8,201 nucleotides of DNA from an uncultured Methylophilaceae bacterium (lineage in GTDB: Bacteria; Pseudomonadota; Gammaproteobacteria; Burkholderiales; Methylophilaceae), in the NCBI GenBank assembly GCA_938084195.1, contig CALKDJ010000152.1, forward strand, positions 1 through 8,201, read 5' to 3'. Each line of letters begins with the position of its first letter. Position 1 is the first letter of the stretch. Positions 6,754 to 8,201 of this stretch are shown piece by piece. The notes beneath the pieces were generated by a model. That model did no database searches, was not told where the DNA came from, and saw nothing but the letters and a program-made list of their open reading frames with translations. The position numbers and the translations under genes are program-made.

Positions 6754-7610
6754 TTTTGATCTCAAATCCCAACACTTCTATTTCAGCATTTATTCCTTGT
6801 TTTAATCATTGGGATACAATCGATTGTGCTGTTAAAAGTATAGTAAATCAATCCATTGATGTTTCCGAAATATTAATTATTGATGACGGATCTTATTTAT
6901 CGTGCTCTCACCGAAAACTCATACAAAACTCTAAAGTAAAAATTATTCGGTTAGGTCAAAACAGGGGAAGGGGTTATTGCAGGAATCTAGCCTTTGAGAA
7001 GACTTCGAGCGAATACATTGTTCACTTGGACGCAACAAATGCTTTAGACACTTGTTTTATTGAAAAGGCGTTACCCCATTTCTCTAATTCCCGTATTGCT
7101 GCCGTTTCAGGTGCTCTAGTGTCTAAACACAAGGGAAAATTTGTTGACCGATGGAGGGCTCGACATTTATTTCGCGAATCAAACTTGAAAGATGCATCTG
7201 CAGAGCCATGTGCAATGCTCATAACTTATGGAACTATGTTCAGAAGAAGTGCAATCGAAAAAGTTGGGGGGTTTAATCAAAGACTACGCTTCAAGGAGGA
7301 CCAAGATATGGGAGAACGCTTGTACCAGGCTGGTTATCAAATAATTGGTGATCCTAAGATAAAAGTTTATCCCTCCAAAAGCAATACGGTATGTGAAGTC
7401 CTTGAACGATACTCACGTTGGTATATGGATTCTGACGAGAAACCATCCCTAAAAGCTTATTTTCACAACTTAAAAGCATCTATCCGTATAATGATGCGGC
7501 AAGATATAAAAGAAGGAGACTGGGCCTCTGCAATTCTCTCATTACTCGCCCCCCATTTCCAACTTTACCACAGTATTAAAACCTCCAAAACCAAGCATGA
7601 AAATTTTTAA
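6750..7610 (+). CDS. Family 2 glycosyltransferase
   Basis: A 286-residue GT-A glycosyltransferase. The N-terminus ISAFIPCFNHWDTIDCAVKS (11-30) and IIDDGS (43-48) form the nucleotide-binding half, and NRGRGYCRNLA (71-81) is the conserved helix start. The expected DxD region reads HLDATNALD (92-100), so D94 is kept but the second Asp is Thr96. The acceptor-side base motif is present as FKEDQDMGERL, with E183 and D184. The C-terminal 70 residues lack a clear membrane helix. The start is TTG 6750, whose last two bases fall in the upstream stop (TTGA); no ATG lies near, and a second TTG at 6756 is an alternative. An AGGA at 6733-6736 is a weak ribosome site. Composition is clearly less AT-rich than genes 4-6. 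The sugar specificity is unknown; a role in assembling the local glycan is inferred. Confidence 0.87.
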   Translation: MILISNPNTSISAFIPCFNHWDTIDCAVKSIVNQSIDVSEILIIDDGSYLSCSHRKLIQNSKVKIIRLGQNRGRGYCRNLAFEKTSSEYIVHLDATNALDTCFIEKALPHFSNSRIAAVSGALVSKHKGKFVDRWRARHLFRESNLKDASAEPCAMLITYGTMFRRSAIEKVGGFNQRLRFKEDQDMGERLYQAGYQIIGDPKIKVYPSKSNTVCEVLERYSRWYMDSDEKPSLKAYFHNLKASIRIMMRQDIKEGDWASAILSLLAPHFQLYHSIKTSKTKHENF

Positions 7611-7645
7611 TCTAAGAGGTAAGCAATCTACTAAATTTTTAATCA

Positions 7646-7680
7646 ATTCCTGTTATTCCCAATGACTCCGATTCCTGTTA
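7646..7680 (+). repeat. 10-bp direct repeat flanking the aminotransferase start codon
   Basis: ATTCCTGTTA occurs at 7646-7655 and again at 7671-7680, one copy on each side of the ATG at 7662. The second copy encodes part of the N-terminal IPVN. No other feature explains it. It could be chance or a small duplication, and no function is claimed. Confidence 0.3.
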
Positions 7681-8201
7681 ATGTTCCTAAATTAGATGGT
7701 AACGAAGCAAAATATCTCAGGGAAGCCATAGACAGTGGCTGGATCTCCTCCGAAGGTCCATTTGTCAAAAAGTTTGAACAGCAATTTGCTAAAAGACACG
7801 ACAGAAAATTTGCGATTTCAGTATGTAATGGTACCGCAGCACTGAAATGTGCTGTTGATTCACTAAACCTCACTAATGGCGATGAGGTAATAGTTCCTTC
7901 TTTTACTATAATCTCTTGCGTGACTGCTGTAATCGAAAGTGGAGCAACCCCTGTCCTTGTGGATTGTAACCCTCTCACTTTCAATTCCGACCCAGAACAA
8001 ATTATTTCAGCAATAACCTCAAAGACAAAAGCTATTATGTTGGTTCATATTTATGGTCTACCAGTAAATGCTGACCCAATTCTCAAAATTGCAAGAGAAC
8101 GAGAAATCAAAATCATCGAGGACGCAGCAGAAGCTATTGGTCAAGACTATTATAACCAACCTTGCGGAAGCCTGGGAGATATTAGTACTTTTAGCTTTTA
8201 T
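7662..8201 (+). CDS. DegT/DnrJ/EryC1/StrS family aminotransferase (perosamine-synthase-like), 3' partial
   Basis: The first 180 residues of a PLP-dependent sugar aminotransferase, running off the window end; the family is usually about 370 residues. It converts a 4-keto (or 3-keto) NDP-deoxysugar to an amino sugar, with glutamate as the usual donor. Visible motifs are SGWISSEGPFVKKFE (25-39), SVCNGTAAL (53-61, PLP phosphate site), GDEVIVPSFT (73-82), VHIYG (128-132), IEDAAEAIG (152-160, whose Asp154 pairs with the pyridine nitrogen) and GSLGDISTFSFY (169-180). The catalytic lysine is expected just beyond the end. EDAAEAIG and the HIYG segment most resemble GDP-perosamine synthases, but related C4 aminotransferases share them. 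ATG 7662 is the first start after an in-frame TAA at 7632-7634. No Shine-Dalgarno is visible. It follows the glycosyltransferase after 51 nt without a recognisable terminator. Confidence 0.9.
   Translation, partial: MTPIPVNVPKLDGNEAKYLREAIDSGWISSEGPFVKKFEQQFAKRHDRKFAISVCNGTAALKCAVDSLNLTNGDEVIVPSFTIISCVTAVIESGATPVLVDCNPLTFNSDPEQIISAITSKTKAIMLVHIYGLPVNADPILKIAREREIKIIEDAAEAIGQDYYNQPCGSLGDISTFSFY

Noticed and set aside
7022..7222. Minus-strand open frame of 66 codons
   Set aside because: It is antisense to the second GT2 glycosyltransferase and shows no family pattern.
7643..7984. Minus-strand open frame of 113 codons
   Set aside because: The + strand here encodes a clear DegT/DnrJ/EryC1/StrS aminotransferase with NGTAAL and GDEVIVPSFT motifs, so the antisense frame is a shadow.
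1..8201. tRNA, rRNA, CRISPR array, insertion sequence, attachment site or transposase
   Set aside because: I saw no cloverleaf sequence, regularly spaced repeats, terminal inverted repeats or transposase motifs, and nearly all bases are coding.

Overview
The window is an 8.2 kb piece of a surface-polysaccharide gene cluster (O-antigen, capsule or S-layer-glycan type). All eleven genes run on the + strand in one packed, operon-like array. Both ends are cut: the first gene lacks its 5' part and the last its 3' part. The DNA is AT-rich, two genes use TTG starts, and several starts lack a clear Shine-Dalgarno sequence. This suggests a low-GC Gram-negative bacterium; Leptospira or a marine picocyanobacterium would fit. 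No gene here is diagnostic, so the organism is left open.

Layout: (1) C-terminal half of an extended-SDR nucleotide-sugar epimerase, 2-490. (2) DPM1-like family 2 glycosyltransferase, 561-1295. (3) SAM methyltransferase, 1292-1951. (4) Polytopic membrane protein of unknown function, 1957-2991. (5) MycE/TylE-like sugar O-methyltransferase, 2991-3713. (6) GT11/fucosyltransferase-like protein, 3694-4632. (7) Small cupin, 4684-5106. (8) SAM methyltransferase, 5106-5900. (9) FkbM-like putative methyltransferase, 5881-6753. (10) Second GT2 glycosyltransferase, 6750-7610. (11) N-terminal part of a DegT/DnrJ/EryC1/StrS (perosamine-synthase-like) aminotransferase, 7662-8201. Gene junctions are tight: overlaps of 1, 1, 4, 4, 20 and 20 nt, one 5-nt gap, and three short gaps of 70, 51 and 51 nt.

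Working model (inference): the epimerase and aminotransferase make NDP-sugars, including an amino sugar. The three glycosyltransferases assemble a repeat unit or a lipid-linked precursor. The four methyltransferase-type proteins decorate or cap it. The membrane protein may handle lipid-linked sugar or the growing glycan. No flippase (Wzx), recognisable polymerase (Wzy) or ABC exporter lies in the window, so these must be elsewhere.

The most notable points are the density of methyltransferases, a run of ten A at the junction of genes 8 and 9 where loss of one A would fuse two methyltransferase frames, the unassigned membrane protein, altered signature motifs in two glycosyltransferases, and a strong composition gradient: counted lines are near 47% GC at the window ends and near 13-17% around 3600-3780.
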